Shown here: piece after piece, positions 45,766 to 57,145 of the stretch
Layout: each line of letters starts with the position of its first letter
How positions within the stretch are numbered: position 1 is the stretch's first letter
Origin: Aspidapion aeneum
Lineage: Eukaryota > Arthropoda > Insecta > Coleoptera > Brentidae
DNA: 64,000 bases
Reading direction: 5' to 3'
Assembly: GCA_963576565.1 (NCBI GenBank)
Contig: OY755042.1
Span: forward strand, 10,303,813 to 10,367,812
Program-made: the position numbers and the translations under genes
The notes under the pieces: model-generated
What the model was told of the DNA's origin: nothing
Databases searched by the model: none
The model's input: the letters and a program-made list of their open reading frames with translations, nothing else

Positions 45766-47477
45766 TTAATTTATTTAATTATTAAATTAATTAGTTTTCT
45801 TTTTGTAAAATTTGTACAAATTTTGTACATTTTTTCTCAAAACTTTTGCAATACCTAATATTCTTAGTTAGTTTTAATCATGTTTATTAAAATTGTAAAA
45901 ACAGTAAATACTTATTCTACATTAGAGAAAAAAACTGTGATATGTAAAAATACTACTCTAGTACATACAGGTATTTCATACCTGGGTACTTAAATGTAAT
46001 ATTTTTAAGAAAAAAAATGTATTAGAATAATAATTATTGTAAAAAATTTGGTTAATAAATTCTAAATACTAAAAAAAAAGTTAAAGACTAAAAGTTACCA
46101 AAAAAAAACTGTCGTTTATGAGTTATGAATTTACCTTATAAGAGGATATTGTGAACTAATCATAGTCATAAAAAATCTTAGAGATCTTATCTAATATTTT
46201 ATAAAAAATTATTTTATTACAAAATCAAATTATTGTGTGTGGTATTGAAAAAAACATTCAACACCAAGTTCGTTGTCGCACAAATCATGGTTGCTGCCAT
46301 TGTTGCCTTCTAATAAAAATAAAAAATAAATACAATCGAATGCAAATACACCTCCTTGATTTAGCTTTCAGAGACATTATTCATATCATTTTGGCTGACC
46401 CTGCAGCCGTCATCATCATCAGATACACTCAATATCTGACAATCCCTGTTCTATCAAACGAAGAAGTTTGTCTTCATTTCGCCCTCTTCATCTACTAATT
46501 TTGCTAACCAGTTAACAAAGTCCTCAAATGTGGACATTGTGTTTTATTCGTTTTTAAATGTCAAATTAACTTACTCTTTTTAGTTCAACTAGGTATCAGC
46601 AGTTTTCAATTTTTTTTACAAAAAAAAAATTAAAAAAAACACCAAAATAAGCTGCACATTTTAGCCTTGAAATTTGTTTTAACACCGGTGTAAATAGATG
46701 TACCGCGTGAGTTCTCAGATTACCGCAGGGAGACCGCCACATATTTTTGTTTGGGCGTTACAAAATATTAATTTTAGGATAGTGTGTCATAGAAAAATTA
46801 ATAAATTTAATGTCTTCATATGAGGAAGCCATGAACGAAAGGCTTAATTTTTGTATGTAGTTAATAAACCTAGAACTAGACTAAAAACTAACTAGTGAAT
46901 TGCAATTTGTGCAAATTAGTGGTGTAATTGGTTACTGATACACAGGACTTTAAGAAAAGGTGGTGACAGAGCGTATCAAAAACACTTAAGTTTAATGATA
47001 TTAATGCAGATTTAAAATTCTATTTTTTAAATTAGAATTTTTTAAATCCTCATTTTATTCTTTATAGAGAAAAAATCAATGAGAAAATTTAAATAAAAAT
47101 TGCCCAATGTACAGGGTCCCTGATTAAATTTGTGTGGCCTTTTTCGGAGATTAATATAGCTGATAGAAAAAAGGTTCAAATACAAAAGTTGCTTATTTTT
47201 CTCCATATTATCTTTTGGACTGTCAGAAGTCACAGACGTCATTCCTAATGTCAAATATGAACAGCAAGATTTTCGTCTTCGGTGGTTTTTTTTCGAGTTT
47301 TACTTTTTATTTCTGATCAGTCATTTTTCATCCCAATTTTTACATTTTGTCCCTGTCATGTCACTTTTCATCCCGATTTTTTGTTTATTTGTCAACTTTC
47401 ATTCCGGAAATTAAAAGTGACACTTGTATCCCTAAAAATATAGTTTACAAGACAATTGTGTATTTATTCCCGCTATA
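45766..47477 (+). other. GTF2H3 intron 1, middle part
   Basis: AT-rich, with no supported gene, domain or repeat pair. Confidence 0.4.
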
Positions 47478-47631
47478 CAGGGTGTGTCATAAGTAGGTGG
47501 GCAAATAAAGAAGGGTGATTCATGGCATATTTTAAGACTAAAAGTGTATATGAACATACGTCCGCAAATGCTTAGTACGGAGCTGAAGAATGACCCCTCT
47601 TCATATGTTCACCTACTTATGACTCACCCTG
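47478..47631. mobile_element. Mariner-type MITE, CAGGGTGTGTCATAAGTAGG ends
   Basis: A 154-bp foldback with ends CAGGGTGTGTCATAAGTAGG and CCTACTTATGACTCACCCTG, flanked by TA (47476-47477, 47632-47633). It ends 66 bp before GTF2H3 exon 2, so it may supply part of the polypyrimidine or branch region. Confidence 0.75.
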
Positions 47632-47697
47632 TATATCTGTTTGTGATTGAACTTCTAGGACATGAAAGATTGTTACCTAGATACTTTTGAATTTCAG

Positions 47698-47920
47698 TCG
47701 ATTCATATACCCTGGTGCAGGAAAATCCCTGGACGTAAGACAAATAGATGGCCAATACGAAATATTCACTCTAGTAGAAAAGACTGTCAAACAAAATGTA
47801 GCCAGTCTTTTAGCTCAAGAAACCTCAGCGAATGTAAACGAGTCCTTAATAGCCGGAGCCCTTGCCATGGCCTTGTGTTACATAGCTAGAATACAAAGGA
47901 CGAAACCTCCTGGTGCAAAG
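47698..47920 (+). CDS. GTF2H3: TFIIH subunit 3 (Tfb4/p34), exon 2
   Basis: The acceptor is TTTCAG|T at 47697/47698; the first base completes a Ser codon begun in exon 1. The exon reads RFIYPGAGKSLDVRQIDGQY, EIFTLVEKTVKQNVASLL, then VNESLIAGALAMALCYIARI and ends PPGAK in phase 0 before the donor AAG|GTAAGT. This is the middle of the vWA-like domain. Human GTF2H3 has the corresponding SRFLYPG and LLAGSLAKALCYIHR motifs. The exon is 223 nt. The insect protein has a shorter loop after YPG than the human one, which is normal between animals. Confidence 0.93.
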
Positions 47921-48605
47921 GTAAGTTAACAGGTTTAAAAACTTTTTTAACGGCAAAAATCGTGTTTTTTACATAAATCTTATTTCTTTTTAATAAAAAA
48001 GAATAATAGAAACGTACAGTCTAGTACCCGTGAATAAAGAAAACAACAATTTTTCGTGGCCAAGCGGACATAGAAAGATTTAGTTTCTCTTGTATTTTTC
48101 CGTGGGCAGCTGGAAAGCTGTACACCAATGGGGGTCCAAGATCTAATGGACACCTATTAAGTGTTGACAGTAACCTGTTTCGTCCTTAAGGGACTCTTTA
48201 GAACACTGCCTGATCAATGTGACACTTTTGTAAAGCTATAGAGACGGTATATGAATCTCATCTTCCGATATTGATAAGAGAACTGAAAAAAAATGCTTGC
48301 GATCCCGTATGCTTTTACATAAGAGGCGACATCTGCAAATAGAAAAGAAACTAACAGAGTAAAACCAAAAGGCAGGCAGATGAACAGAAAAACAGTACTC
48401 AAACTTTACATAATGCAACACCATGTTTACAAAAGCAATTGAAATAAAGATGATTCTTGTTTATATAGTCAGGTCTGGCTGACACGTCAGGATCAAGGAA
48501 TTTTTTGCACTTGATTAGCAAGTAAGGACTATCAGGAAAAATAATAATTTGGATTCAATAGATGTCGTAAACACAGGACTAAATTTGGCTTGATGTACCC
48601 TTTTT
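47921..48605 (+). other. GTF2H3 intron 2, first part
   Basis: No feature recognised; the frames are short. Confidence 0.4.
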
Positions 48606-49304
48606 AGCTCACACATATAGTAGTGTGAGCTATGGTGATCCTAATTTTTTCGAGAAAAAAAAAGTTGCTCCGATTTCAAAAATTTTTATATATCTTTGCG
48701 TTTCAGATGATTTTGAAACTTTTTTGTTGCGCCGTCTGTCTGTCTGTCTGTCTGTATGTCTGTCTGTCTGTCTGTCTGTAACGACCAACGCGCATAACTC
48801 AAAAACCGCTTGGCCGATTTTAATGAAATTTGGTACCTAGGCTGGGTTTCGGGCCGAGATGGTCCCATTTAAAAATGAACAAAATCCACCGAACACAAAC
48901 CAAATAAAAGGGTGGGGGTAGATTTCAAAAATTAGAGTTTATGGGAAAATATGGTGTGTGTGATATCAATCGAAAGGTAATTGAGTCTGGAGGTAAACAA
49001 AATACATTTTAGTTTATTTTAAAAAAAGGGTGGGGGTATATTTCAAAAATTAGAGTTTAAGTGAAAATATGGCGTGTGTGATATCAAACGAAAGGTAATT
49101 GAGTCCGGAGTGTAAGAAAATACATTTTAGTTTTTGTTTTTTTTAAGGGTGGGGGTAGATTTTCAAAATTTGAGTTTAAGTCAAAACATGGCTTGTGTGG
49201 TATCAAACAAAAGGTAATTTAGTCTGGAGTTGAATAAAATATATTTTAGTTTTTAGTTATATTAGCTCACACATACACTATAACTATAGTACCTAGTGTG
49301 AGCT
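48606..49304. repeat. GCTCACAC-bounded repeat with (TCTG)n, copy 1
   Basis: AGCTCACACATATAGTAGTG begins it and ACCTAGTGTGAGCT ends it, so the ends are short inverted repeats. Inside are GAAAAAAAAAGTTGCTCCG, a TCTG microsatellite (48737-48778), then CATAACTCAAAAACCGCTTG and GGCCGATTTTAATGAAATTT. Three diverged units of about 110-120 bp with AGGGTGGGGGTAGATTTC follow. The second copy is at 55801-56338. Confidence 0.8.
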
Positions 49305-49693
49305 TAGGGGCAGAGTATTTTGTTTGAGATCAAATTCTTTAGATGTAGACCAATTCGATTTAGGCTCGTTAAAAAGCACACTATTTTCTAACGCACAAAG
49401 TTCTATTCAAGGAATGCATGAAATCTCAAAACTTTTTTTTAAAGCAGGATTGGTAAAATCCCACAAGTCGATTTCAGTAATACAATTCAATAGGTTTTGG
49501 GTAGTCCTGGTTATTAATTCTCTGTTTGCAAAATTTTTCTCTTCAGTCTATGTTAAGGTTGATTAAAACCTGGACATATCTAGTGCTGTTCAAAATAATA
49601 ATTCTTCTCAAATACCAAATTGCAAATAATGCAAGGACCTAAAACTATAAACAAGTGAAATTAAAGAAAGAAAAATAAGAAAAAAGTTTTTCG

Positions 49694-49766
49694 GCCTTCG
49701 GCCGGGACTCGAACCCGGAACCTCTTGCTCTGTACGCAAACATTCTAAGCATTGAACTACCGAAGA
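49694..49766 (-). tRNA. tRNA gene or tRNA-like sequence, nominal anticodon ACA (Cys)
   Basis: On the minus strand a full cloverleaf can be drawn. The acceptor is TCTTCGG/CCGAAGG, followed by T8-A9, the D arm GTTC-8 nt-GAAT, the anticodon arm TTTGC-GTACAGA-GCAAG, the variable loop AGGTT and the T arm CCGGG-TTCGAGT-CCCGG. The discriminator is C. The anticodon is at 49731-49733. Box B is perfect (GGTTCGAGTCC); box A (TAGTTCAATGC) has one mismatch. A T6 run about 10 nt downstream could end polymerase III transcription. Cys tRNAs normally use GCA and not ACA. It may therefore be a mutated copy, another isotype with an altered anticodon, or a SINE head. It lies antisense in GTF2H3 intron 2 and has no intron. 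Confidence 0.75.
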
Positions 49767-49904
49767 CCACACATAAATTTTCGGAAAACTTTTATCTATG
49801 CAGGTGCGCGGTGTCTCAATACAAGAACGAGAAATTCTCAGGTTATTTACTCGACCAAGTCATTCAACTGATCCCTATATTTCTTCTTTCCCACTGTCAA
49901 AGGT

Positions 49905-50640
49905 ATGATAACTCAAATTAGACGTAAAAAATCAACGACTGAAAGCATGAGACAATTTTTAAGCAAATGTTATGCCATAAGCTTCTATTGTAGAGAATCT
50001 CCTATTGTGTTTGATTATTTATTGTCAGGTACTTCTTTGAGTAGAGTTGATGAGATACGAGATTTAGGAATACTTCTCGATAATAAGTTAACATTTGTAG
50101 GCCATTATTTAAACCTAAGAAATACTGGCATGAGAAACTTGGGTTTTATTTGCAGAAATAGTCTGCAGTTTAGGTGCAAACATTTCGATTGTTATACATT
50201 TCTTTAGTGCGTCCAGGCCTTCAATATGAATCAGCTGTTTGGTCACCATATTATCAGTGTGACATAAACTTACTAGAATCAGTTCACAGGAAGTTTTTGA
50301 CAGTATGCATTCAGATTCGGCTTGCCACGTATAAATTATTACATTGACTACAATGTCATTCAACAGATATTGGGTATTCAATCTCTTGAAATACGGAGAA
50401 CCTTTTTTGACATTTGCTTTTTGTTTAAAGTTGTTAATGGTCTGATTGACTGTGATTATATTTTGTGCAATACTAACTTTAATACAAACCACCGAACTAG
50501 AGATCAAAGGCTTTTTGTAGTCCAGTTCCATCCTTATAACTATACCTTTTATAGCCCCCTAGCCAGAATTCCTCGAATCACAAACAATATTTATGGCGAC
50601 ATTGATCTATTTCTCTCAAATCGGAAGCCGAACCATTTTT
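49905..50640 (+). mobile_element. Jockey/CR1-like LINE, 3' fragment
   Basis: The frames give KCYAISFYCRESPIVFDYLL, SRVDEIRDLGILLDNKLTF, RPGLQYESAVWSPYYQ, LESVHRKFLT and LEIRRTFFDICFLFKVVNGL. These are the thumb and post-RT region of CR1/Jockey-type reverse transcriptases, in several frames. No catalytic box is present. It is a different copy from the LINE at 42590, since the sequences differ throughout. It is in the sense orientation in GTF2H3 intron 2. Confidence 0.8.
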
Positions 50641-50706
50641 GACCAAAGTAGCATTGCACATAGCTAACCAATAATCCGTTGCAAGAGCTCGCTTGTTTTC
50701 ATACCT

Positions 50707-51003
50707 TTAAATTACTGCATCATATGCCTCTGCGTAGTTGTCACTCGTAAACGGAAGGTTGTGTGCAACTGCTTCGGCTTCTCCATTCGAAGCCATTCGT
50801 AAAAACTGGAGCCGCTGTATGTCAGTCATACTCTCTAGATCATGAACCAGAGTTCGGTATAGATCATGGATGGAAAGCAAACCAGTCACGACAATTTCCA
50901 GAAAAGCTAGGGACACTGAATCGTGGAAGTTCCAACGCCTCATTACTGTCCTGTCTAATGCCGCAGTTAGGAAATTCAGAACTATAAAGGATAGTAAAGA
51001 AGG
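50707..51003 (-). pseudogene. BEL/Pao retrotransposon gag-like (DUF1759-type) fragment
   Basis: On the minus strand LELPRFSVPSFSGNCRDWFA (one frame) is followed, after a frameshift near 50866, by HDLYRTLVHDLESMTDIQRL and FLRMASNGEAEAVAHNLPF. This order (LP-F-G-W--F, then L--I--YL---G-A---I) is typical of the DUF1759 region of BEL/Pao elements. No LTRs, protease or polymerase were found nearby. It is a short relic in GTF2H3 intron 2. Confidence 0.7.
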
Positions 51004-51477
51004 TGTATTTGTTACAATTTAAAGTAGGCGCAAAGTGCGGATAATACAACACAAATATACGATACAAAAAATTATCTCATTAGAACTTTTTTCTTAAAAT
51101 TGATTTCTTGTTTTGCGAAAATATTACTTAAAATAAAATACCTGTATCTTTAGGGTACTTAACCAATACTGTTCTAAAAAAAATAACAACGCAGGATAGA
51201 GAATCAAAATACCTTTTCAAACATGTGATTTACGGGGAGGGTTTCAGTCACTTTTTGAGTGTAATCAAACTGACATTTGCCAAGAAAAGTTAAAAAGTAC
51301 TGTAAATGGAAAAGAATCATGATCTCCATCGTTATAAGTTGTAATTTTTCTGATATATCGGCTGCCGTGAATGTTGAAAAAGTGGGTTAAGAGTTCGTGG
51401 CTTCGTGGTGACAATTCGAGCTAACTCGATTACAATATCGTTCTAAATAAGTGTGTTAGTGTTCTTCAGCTACTACT
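51004..51477 (+). other. GTF2H3 intron 2, unannotated part
   Basis: No feature recognised. Confidence 0.4.
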
Positions 51478-52985
51478 ACTACTATGTCGGTTTAGAACGT
51501 TTTTCTACGTTGTCCGACGCCTATTCTCCACCTCCTTCGATCCTGACAGTCATCTTCCGTCAGGTTTTTTTGACTCATTGATTTTTGGATTGACTGTTGC
51601 CATTCCAGTTTAGGACGCCCTCTTTTTCTGCGCCCTATTGGTTGCCATTCTAGGATCTGCTTTGGTAATCTTTCGTCGCTCATCCGTTGTACATGGCCGT
51701 ACCATATCAGTTGCCTTTTAGTGATGTCATCCGTTATGCTTCCCTCGATTCCCATTTTTTCTTTTATGATCTCATTTCTTATATGATCTGTTCTAGATAT
51801 TCTCATTGATCTTTTTATTGCATCCATTTCGACACTTTCCATTTTTGCTTTGTATTTTTCTGTTACACGACAAGTCTCTATTCCATACAACAGCGTGCTT
51901 TTCACCATTGTTTCATATATGTTAAATTTTACATTCTTTTTTATCTCTCTGGTCCATAAAATACTGTTAAGACAACCAATAACCTTTTTTGCTTTTACTA
52001 TTCTTTTTTCCAGTTCTTTACAGTCTGTTCCCGTCTTATCAAATGTGACACCCAAGTATACATACTCATTACATGGAGATATTGTTTGTCCATTTTCTAG
52101 TTCTAATTCACTTGATTCGTTTCAAATGCATAAGTAATGTGTCTTATCCACGTTTACTGTTAACCCCCACTTTTGGTATTCTTCTGTTAACTTTCTCATC
52201 ATATACTCCATGTCTTTATCATTAGCTACAATTACTTGGTCGTCAGCAAACTGTAGTGTGTATATGGTAAATCGGTCGTTAAGTTGTATTCCCATGCCGT
52301 GTACTTTGCGTTTCCAGTTTTTTAGAGCTACTGCGATATATATTTTAAAAAGAGTTGAAGAGATACAACATCCCTGTCTTAAGCCTTTTGTTACCAGGAA
52401 TTCTTTTGAAAGTCGATTTCCAATTTTAATTTTGACCCTTTGTATAGTTCTTTTATCGCTTTTATGTATGTATGATTGATATTAGTCTGCTCTAACACTG
52501 TCCATAATTTTTCTACTGGAACGGTATCATATGCTTTTTGTAGGTCCACAAAGGTAACATGAGTCTCTATATTTCTGGCGCTCCTTTTCTCAATTACTTG
52601 TTTAAGACAAAAAACATTATCACTACAAGATCTGCCTGCACGAAACCCACTTTGCTCTTCTTCTTGTTCATGAAAATCATTCTCTATTAGATCTCTAAGA
52701 ATCCTACCGTACAATCTACTTAGACTACTGGTTACTCAAATTCCTTTGTAATTGTTGCAATCCAGCTTGTTTCCTTTTTTATGTATTGAGGATATGAATG
52801 CAATTTTCCAATCATCAGGTACTGGATGTCCGTTTATGCATTGATTGATAATATATGTGAGATTTTCGAGTAGTTTCTCTGATCCATATTTGAGCATTCC
52901 AGCATATATTCCCCCAGGTCCGCTAGCTTTTCCGGATTATACTATTCCGTATCATTTCTTTTTCGATGATTCTCCAGCTACAATA
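51478..52985 (-). mobile_element. Non-LTR retrotransposon, 5'-truncated copy 3 (longest copy)
   Basis: This is the best preserved of the three related copies. On the minus strand it begins in the RT finger region (KASGPGGIYAGMLKYGSEKL, PVPDDWKIAFISSIHKKGN). It then gives RILRDLIENDFHEQEEEQSG, VDLQKAYDTVPVEKLWTVL, the FADD catalytic box (near 52243) and a 187-codon open tail (52055-51492) ending GQRRKTF. The tail carries GRRKRGRPKLEWQQSIQKSM. There are in-frame stops or shifts near 52720, 52400 and 52130. The 3' end is a run of TAG triplets (seen as CTACTACTACTACT on +). No endonuclease was found. It is antisense in GTF2H3 intron 2. Confidence 0.9.
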
Positions 52986-53760
52986 TTTTGTAAAAGGCAG
53001 CAAGAAAATTAAAACCGCAGTGTATATGTTCAGATTAGGGTTAATGAACTGTAAATAATTATAGGCTAAACTGGTTCAAAATGACATGCCCAGCTATCTT
53101 CAAATTCTAGGCAGAATACTCGATTTTTTCTATGGTTGAGTGGCTAAAAGGGACTTAATTTACCACTCAATGCTATGGAGCATGAGTAACAAATGATTAG
53201 CAAGAGAACGCGTACAATAGGCACAAGACTTACGCTTGATTTTCCTAGGGAATAGGACAAATGGAGGTCTTGAATATATCAATTTTCAGCGATATTCGTT
53301 GCCGCGGAATTATTGCAATTGGGTGATTCACTCGTGATTTAGGCCGGTTCATCACTCGCGAGGTTTTAATTTTAATTTAATATGCAAATTGCAGTAGGTC
53401 AATACAGCCGGTGTTGCAACGTTGGCGTTCGCCGTTCACGCGACGTGCTTGCTTTGGTTGAGTTGTACGAACTCAGAGCCGGGGGCTCATCTCGACGAGC
53501 ATGTAGAAGCGATACCCGCTTGTTGTTTTTGGTTCCATGGTGATGGGATAAATTATGTAAATTATTATACTTGGCGTATAATTAGAAATTTTAAATTAAA
53601 CAAAAAAGTTTAAATGAGTAATTTACATAAGAAAAACAATACCGAAAAATTCTAAGCCCCAAATATTAAAAAAATAACAAAGCGGGAACGCAACAGTACA
53701 TTCTAAGGCTAAGTTCTAGCAGGCCGTAATTTCTTTAGGATTTTTATTTTTGTTAAACAG
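52986..53760 (+). other. GTF2H3 intron 2, last part
   Basis: No gene or repeat recognised. It ends with the pyrimidine-rich tract and acceptor AAACAG at 53760. Confidence 0.45.
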
Positions 53761-53976
53761 ATCAACTGCCGAATACTTGTGGTAACCGGCAGCGGCGACT
53801 CAGCGTCTCAATACATGAACTACATGAATGTGTTTTTCACTGCGCAGAAGCAGAACGTCGTTGTGGATGTTTGCGCGCTAGATCAGCATCTTAGTTTGCT
53901 GCAGCAAGGTTGTGATATTACTGGCGGACTGTACCTTAAGGTTCCTCAATTGCAAGGATTGCTGCAATACTTATTG
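53761..53976 (+). CDS. GTF2H3: TFIIH subunit 3 (Tfb4/p34), exon 3
   Basis: The acceptor AAACAG precedes [20 protein letters not shown], then [20 protein letters not shown] and [20 protein letters not shown]. The exon ends GLLQYLL at the donor TTG|GTAAGT (53977). The human protein has the matching [38 protein letters not shown] and SLLQYLLW. The exon is 216 nt, exactly 72 codons, phase 0 at both ends. It completes the vWA-like domain. The expected last part (WVFLP, then a Cys-rich C4 zinc ribbon) was not found in the remaining 10 kb, so the gene either continues past 64000 or has lost its end. Confidence 0.93.
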
Positions 53977-54235
53977 GTAAGTATATCGTATATCGATTCT
54001 TCTGGAATAGTTTATTACCTTTTTAAGGATCTTCCTCAATTGTGTTCTTTCTTACACTTTTCTTCGAAACCTAAATAATCTAACCTAACCCAACTTTCAT
54101 CGTTCTTAGATAGTCTTTAACGTCCTCTATTAATTTCTTTCTCGACCTGCTCTTTGTTATTCCAACGGTGAATTTGAGGGTACTAATTTTCACAGCAGCT
54201 TGAAGGGTTTGTTAGGATGTTACCTTCAAAATACG

Positions 54236-54679
54236 ATTTTCTTATAAAAGACGTAAAACACGTCCTCCATTTCTATGCTTTAAAGTTTCGTGGATGGTAC
54301 TCCTACACACAACCTTAAACGAGGTGGTCATAAAAATCTTTAAAACGCAAAATAAGTGATTTTTTGCGAAAGAATGTATCTTAGCAAAAATATCAAAAAT
54401 AATTTTTTAAAGTACTCTTAAGTATGCTTCTTCTAAGGTATGACTCAGCATCCTAGCTTTGGTAGGTAGCTGTCGAAGTCAGCTAAAATTTACCAATTTG
54501 CAAAAATTCGATATTTTGCCTATAAAAACGGATTTTTTTATCAAAAATTAGCTACATAGCTACAATAGTATGACTTTCAGTAATGACTAAATGTAGAACG
54601 ATTTTGTAAATTATGTTTCAACAAAATTTTTAGGGGTGTTTTCTGTTCAAAATAAATAACTCGAGGAAAAAATGAATAG

Positions 54680-54721
<42 letters not shown>

Positions 54722-55530
54722 AGTCGAATTTGGTGTAGGTATCTGGTATTTAAGGCTCTATCAAAATAAAAATTAGTACCCCGAGTAATGCGACAGTTGA
54801 GCCATGGCAGATGATAGGTAAAATTTCACAATTATAATAATTTCACAATTATAATATCTGACAGGTGACAATTTTTTCAGTCAACAACATACACTTAACC
54901 AGTATATACCACCGAATAGCTCAATATTTGTATGAATGAATGAAAATATAATAGCTAGGTAGCTAGAAGTTACACCGTTCGAAAGGAGATTACCTGAGCT
55001 AAGCAATGCACCTATTCGTTTTTTCTTCAAGTTTTTGCTTTTCGACAGAAAATACCACTAACATTTTGTCATAACGTAATTTTAAAAATCGTTTTACATT
55101 CTTTACTACCATAGCTATGTAGCTAATTTTAGCAATTTTTGAGTCAAAATTTTATCGAAATGTAATTACAAGGATTGTCGTATCTTTTAAATTTTTTGAG
55201 AAAAGAATATGTTTTTGTAGCCAAAACATCGAATCTTTGCAAAGTTTTAACTTTTAGCTGGCTTGGACAGCTACCTACCAAGTTAGTTATACACCAAAAG
55301 AAGCGGACTTAAAGGTACTATGATAAAGTATTTATTCATATTTTTTCCTGAGATGCGTTATTTCACTGAAAAATCACTTGTTTAAAAAACTTTTAGAAAA
55401 AATTTAGAAACCCCTCTTTTTCAGGCTGCTTGTAGATGTACCATCCAACAAATTTTAAAACTTTAAAGTATAAAAATATATCCTTTTCTAGGAAGTGTCT
55501 GACGTCTCTTATTAGAAAAGCGTATTTTGA
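54236..55530. mobile_element. Foldback element with (TA)n loop region
   Basis: Left-arm blocks TTTAAAGTTTCGTGGATGGTAC and ATAAGTGATTTTTTGC are found inverted at about 55435-55475 and 55370. The 54520-54640 and 55060-55150 blocks (AAATTAGCTACATAGCTA and inverse) also pair. A TA microsatellite runs from 54681 to 54713. No coding potential. It lies in the putative GTF2H3 intron 3. Confidence 0.7.
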
Positions 55531-55800
55531 TGTTGACGGAGATTAAAATATGAGAAAAACAAAAAAATAGTCTTCAGGTACATTTTGAGGTCTAACAGCC
55601 GATCTGTCGGGGATAAAAAATAAATTTTTGGCTTTTAGAATGAAGAAACGATGCAGTAAAATAAAAATCATAAAAATAATTGTTAATAACCGTTTTTAAA
55701 ATTTTGCTACTGTTAAATATTGTCCGCTATCTTTGATTGGCCACTATTTGCTTTGATCCACCACTTGTTGACTGACCCATCGACTATAATGAAAATATTA

Positions 55801-56338
55801 GTTCACACTACTACTATACTATTATAGTAGTGTGAGATATGGAGAAAAAAAAAGTTGCTCCGATTTCAAAAATTTTTATATATCTTTGCATTTTAGATGA
55901 TTTTGAAACTTTTTTGTCGCGCCGTCTTTCTGTTTGTAATGACCATCCCGCATAACTCAAAAACCGCATGCCTGATTTGAATAAAATTTGATACCTAGGC
56001 TGGGTCTTGGGTCGAGATGGTCCCATTTAAAAATGAACAAAATCCACCGAACACAAGCCAAATAAAAGGGTGAGGGTAGATTTCAAAAATTTGAGTTTAT
56101 GTGAAAATATGACGTGTGTGATATTAAACGAAAGGTTTGAGTCTGGAGTTAAACAAATTATATTTTAGTTTAACAAAAAAGGGTGGAGGTAGATTAAAAA
56201 AATTAGAGTTTAATTCGAAACTTGGCTTGTGTAGTATCAAACGAAAGGTAATTGAGTCTGGGGTAGAATAAAATATATTTCAGTTTGTAGTTATATTAGC
56301 TCACACGTATAATATAACTATAGTACCTAGTGTGAGCT
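55801..56338. repeat. GCTCACAC-bounded repeat, copy 2
   Basis: Matches 48606-49304 through GTTGCTCCGATTTC, CATAACTCAAAAACCGCATG, TACCTAGGCTGGGT and AACAAAATCCACCGAACACA. It ends with ACCTAGTGTGAGCT. The TCTG run is reduced to TCTTTCTGTTTG. Confidence 0.8.
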
Positions 56339-56482
56339 TAGGTGCCCATATATTGGCAGAGTATTTTTATTATTAGTCTCATGGCGGCCTTACATTCGAT
56401 TTATTTTGAGCTTCTTGGCGTCTAAAATTTTTGGATTTTCCCAACTTTTTCAAGGTCTTAAGTGCCCTGATCGCAGGTGTGA

Positions 56483-56765
56483 TTAAGTTATTTTGGTTTT
56501 GGTTTTTGTTGTCATTTTAAAGCAAGGTTTTAATTTGTTTTCCATGTCGAGCCGCTTTTTATTTGCTAAAACACTTAGGGAAACCATAATCACTAACACA
56601 GTATTATTTATAAAAAGTGGCCACCACCATTTTTTACCCATTACTTTGATTCTATAGTCTCCAACTCTATTATCGGGTAAATCTACGCCTCCCATATATT
56701 TATTATATGCTGATATTACCGCTGGTTGGGGAATTGAAACTTTTTTTTTGATTTTCTATTTTATA
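56483..56765 (-). pseudogene. piggyBac transposase fragment, left half of an inverted pair
   Basis: On the minus strand the frame gives MGGVDLPDNRVGDYRIKVMG and KKWWWPLF. This is the conserved D-containing block near the end of the piggyBac catalytic domain (GGVD..D....Y, GKKWWWPLF). The reading frame then decays. It is head to head with 56790-57145, which repeats the same segment on the other strand. Confidence 0.8.
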
Positions 56766-56789
56766 CTTATTCAATAGAAAAAAAAAAGT

Positions 56790-57142
56790 TTTAATTCCCC
56801 AACCAGCGGTAATATCCTCCAACCTATAGAATCAAAGTAATGGGTAAAAAATGGTGTTGGCCACTTTTTATAAATGTTATTGAGAGTTCGCTTGTGAACG
56901 CCTAGAAACTTTACAATACCGTAAACCAGAATAAGATGCCTCAGCTGGATTTCAAATCATTTATTGCACTTCCGATAAATCCGCCTACTGATATGAGCGG
57001 TGACCTGATGGAACACGTCATAAGCAAAACTGACTCCAGAAGAAGATGTCGGGTGTGCAAAAGTCAAACGATTTACATTTGTGAGCGTTGCACAGTATAT
57101 CTGTACGCCGACTGTTTTCGGCAATTTCACTTAACCCTTTAG
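56790..57142 (+). pseudogene. piggyBac transposase fragment with C-terminal zinc-binding domain, right half
   Basis: After the palindromic centre the plus strand reads YRIKVMGKKWCWPLFIN. Here the middle Trp is Cys and the GGVD segment is deleted (about 50 bp less than the left half). It then continues to MPQLDFKSFIALPINPP and the Cys-rich end RRRCRVCKSQTIYICERCTV, YADCFRQFH. The CxxC...CxxC...C..H pattern is the piggyBac cysteine-rich domain that binds the terminal repeats. A frameshift and a stop lie near 56905-56935. It ends in TAG at 57140. This is a dead relic. Confidence 0.82.
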
Positions 57143-57145
57143 GCC

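Noticed and set aside
48625..48868. ORFs over the TCTG run on both strands
   Set aside because: Cys/Leu/Ser/Val and Asp/Arg/Gln/Thr repeats are products of the microsatellite.
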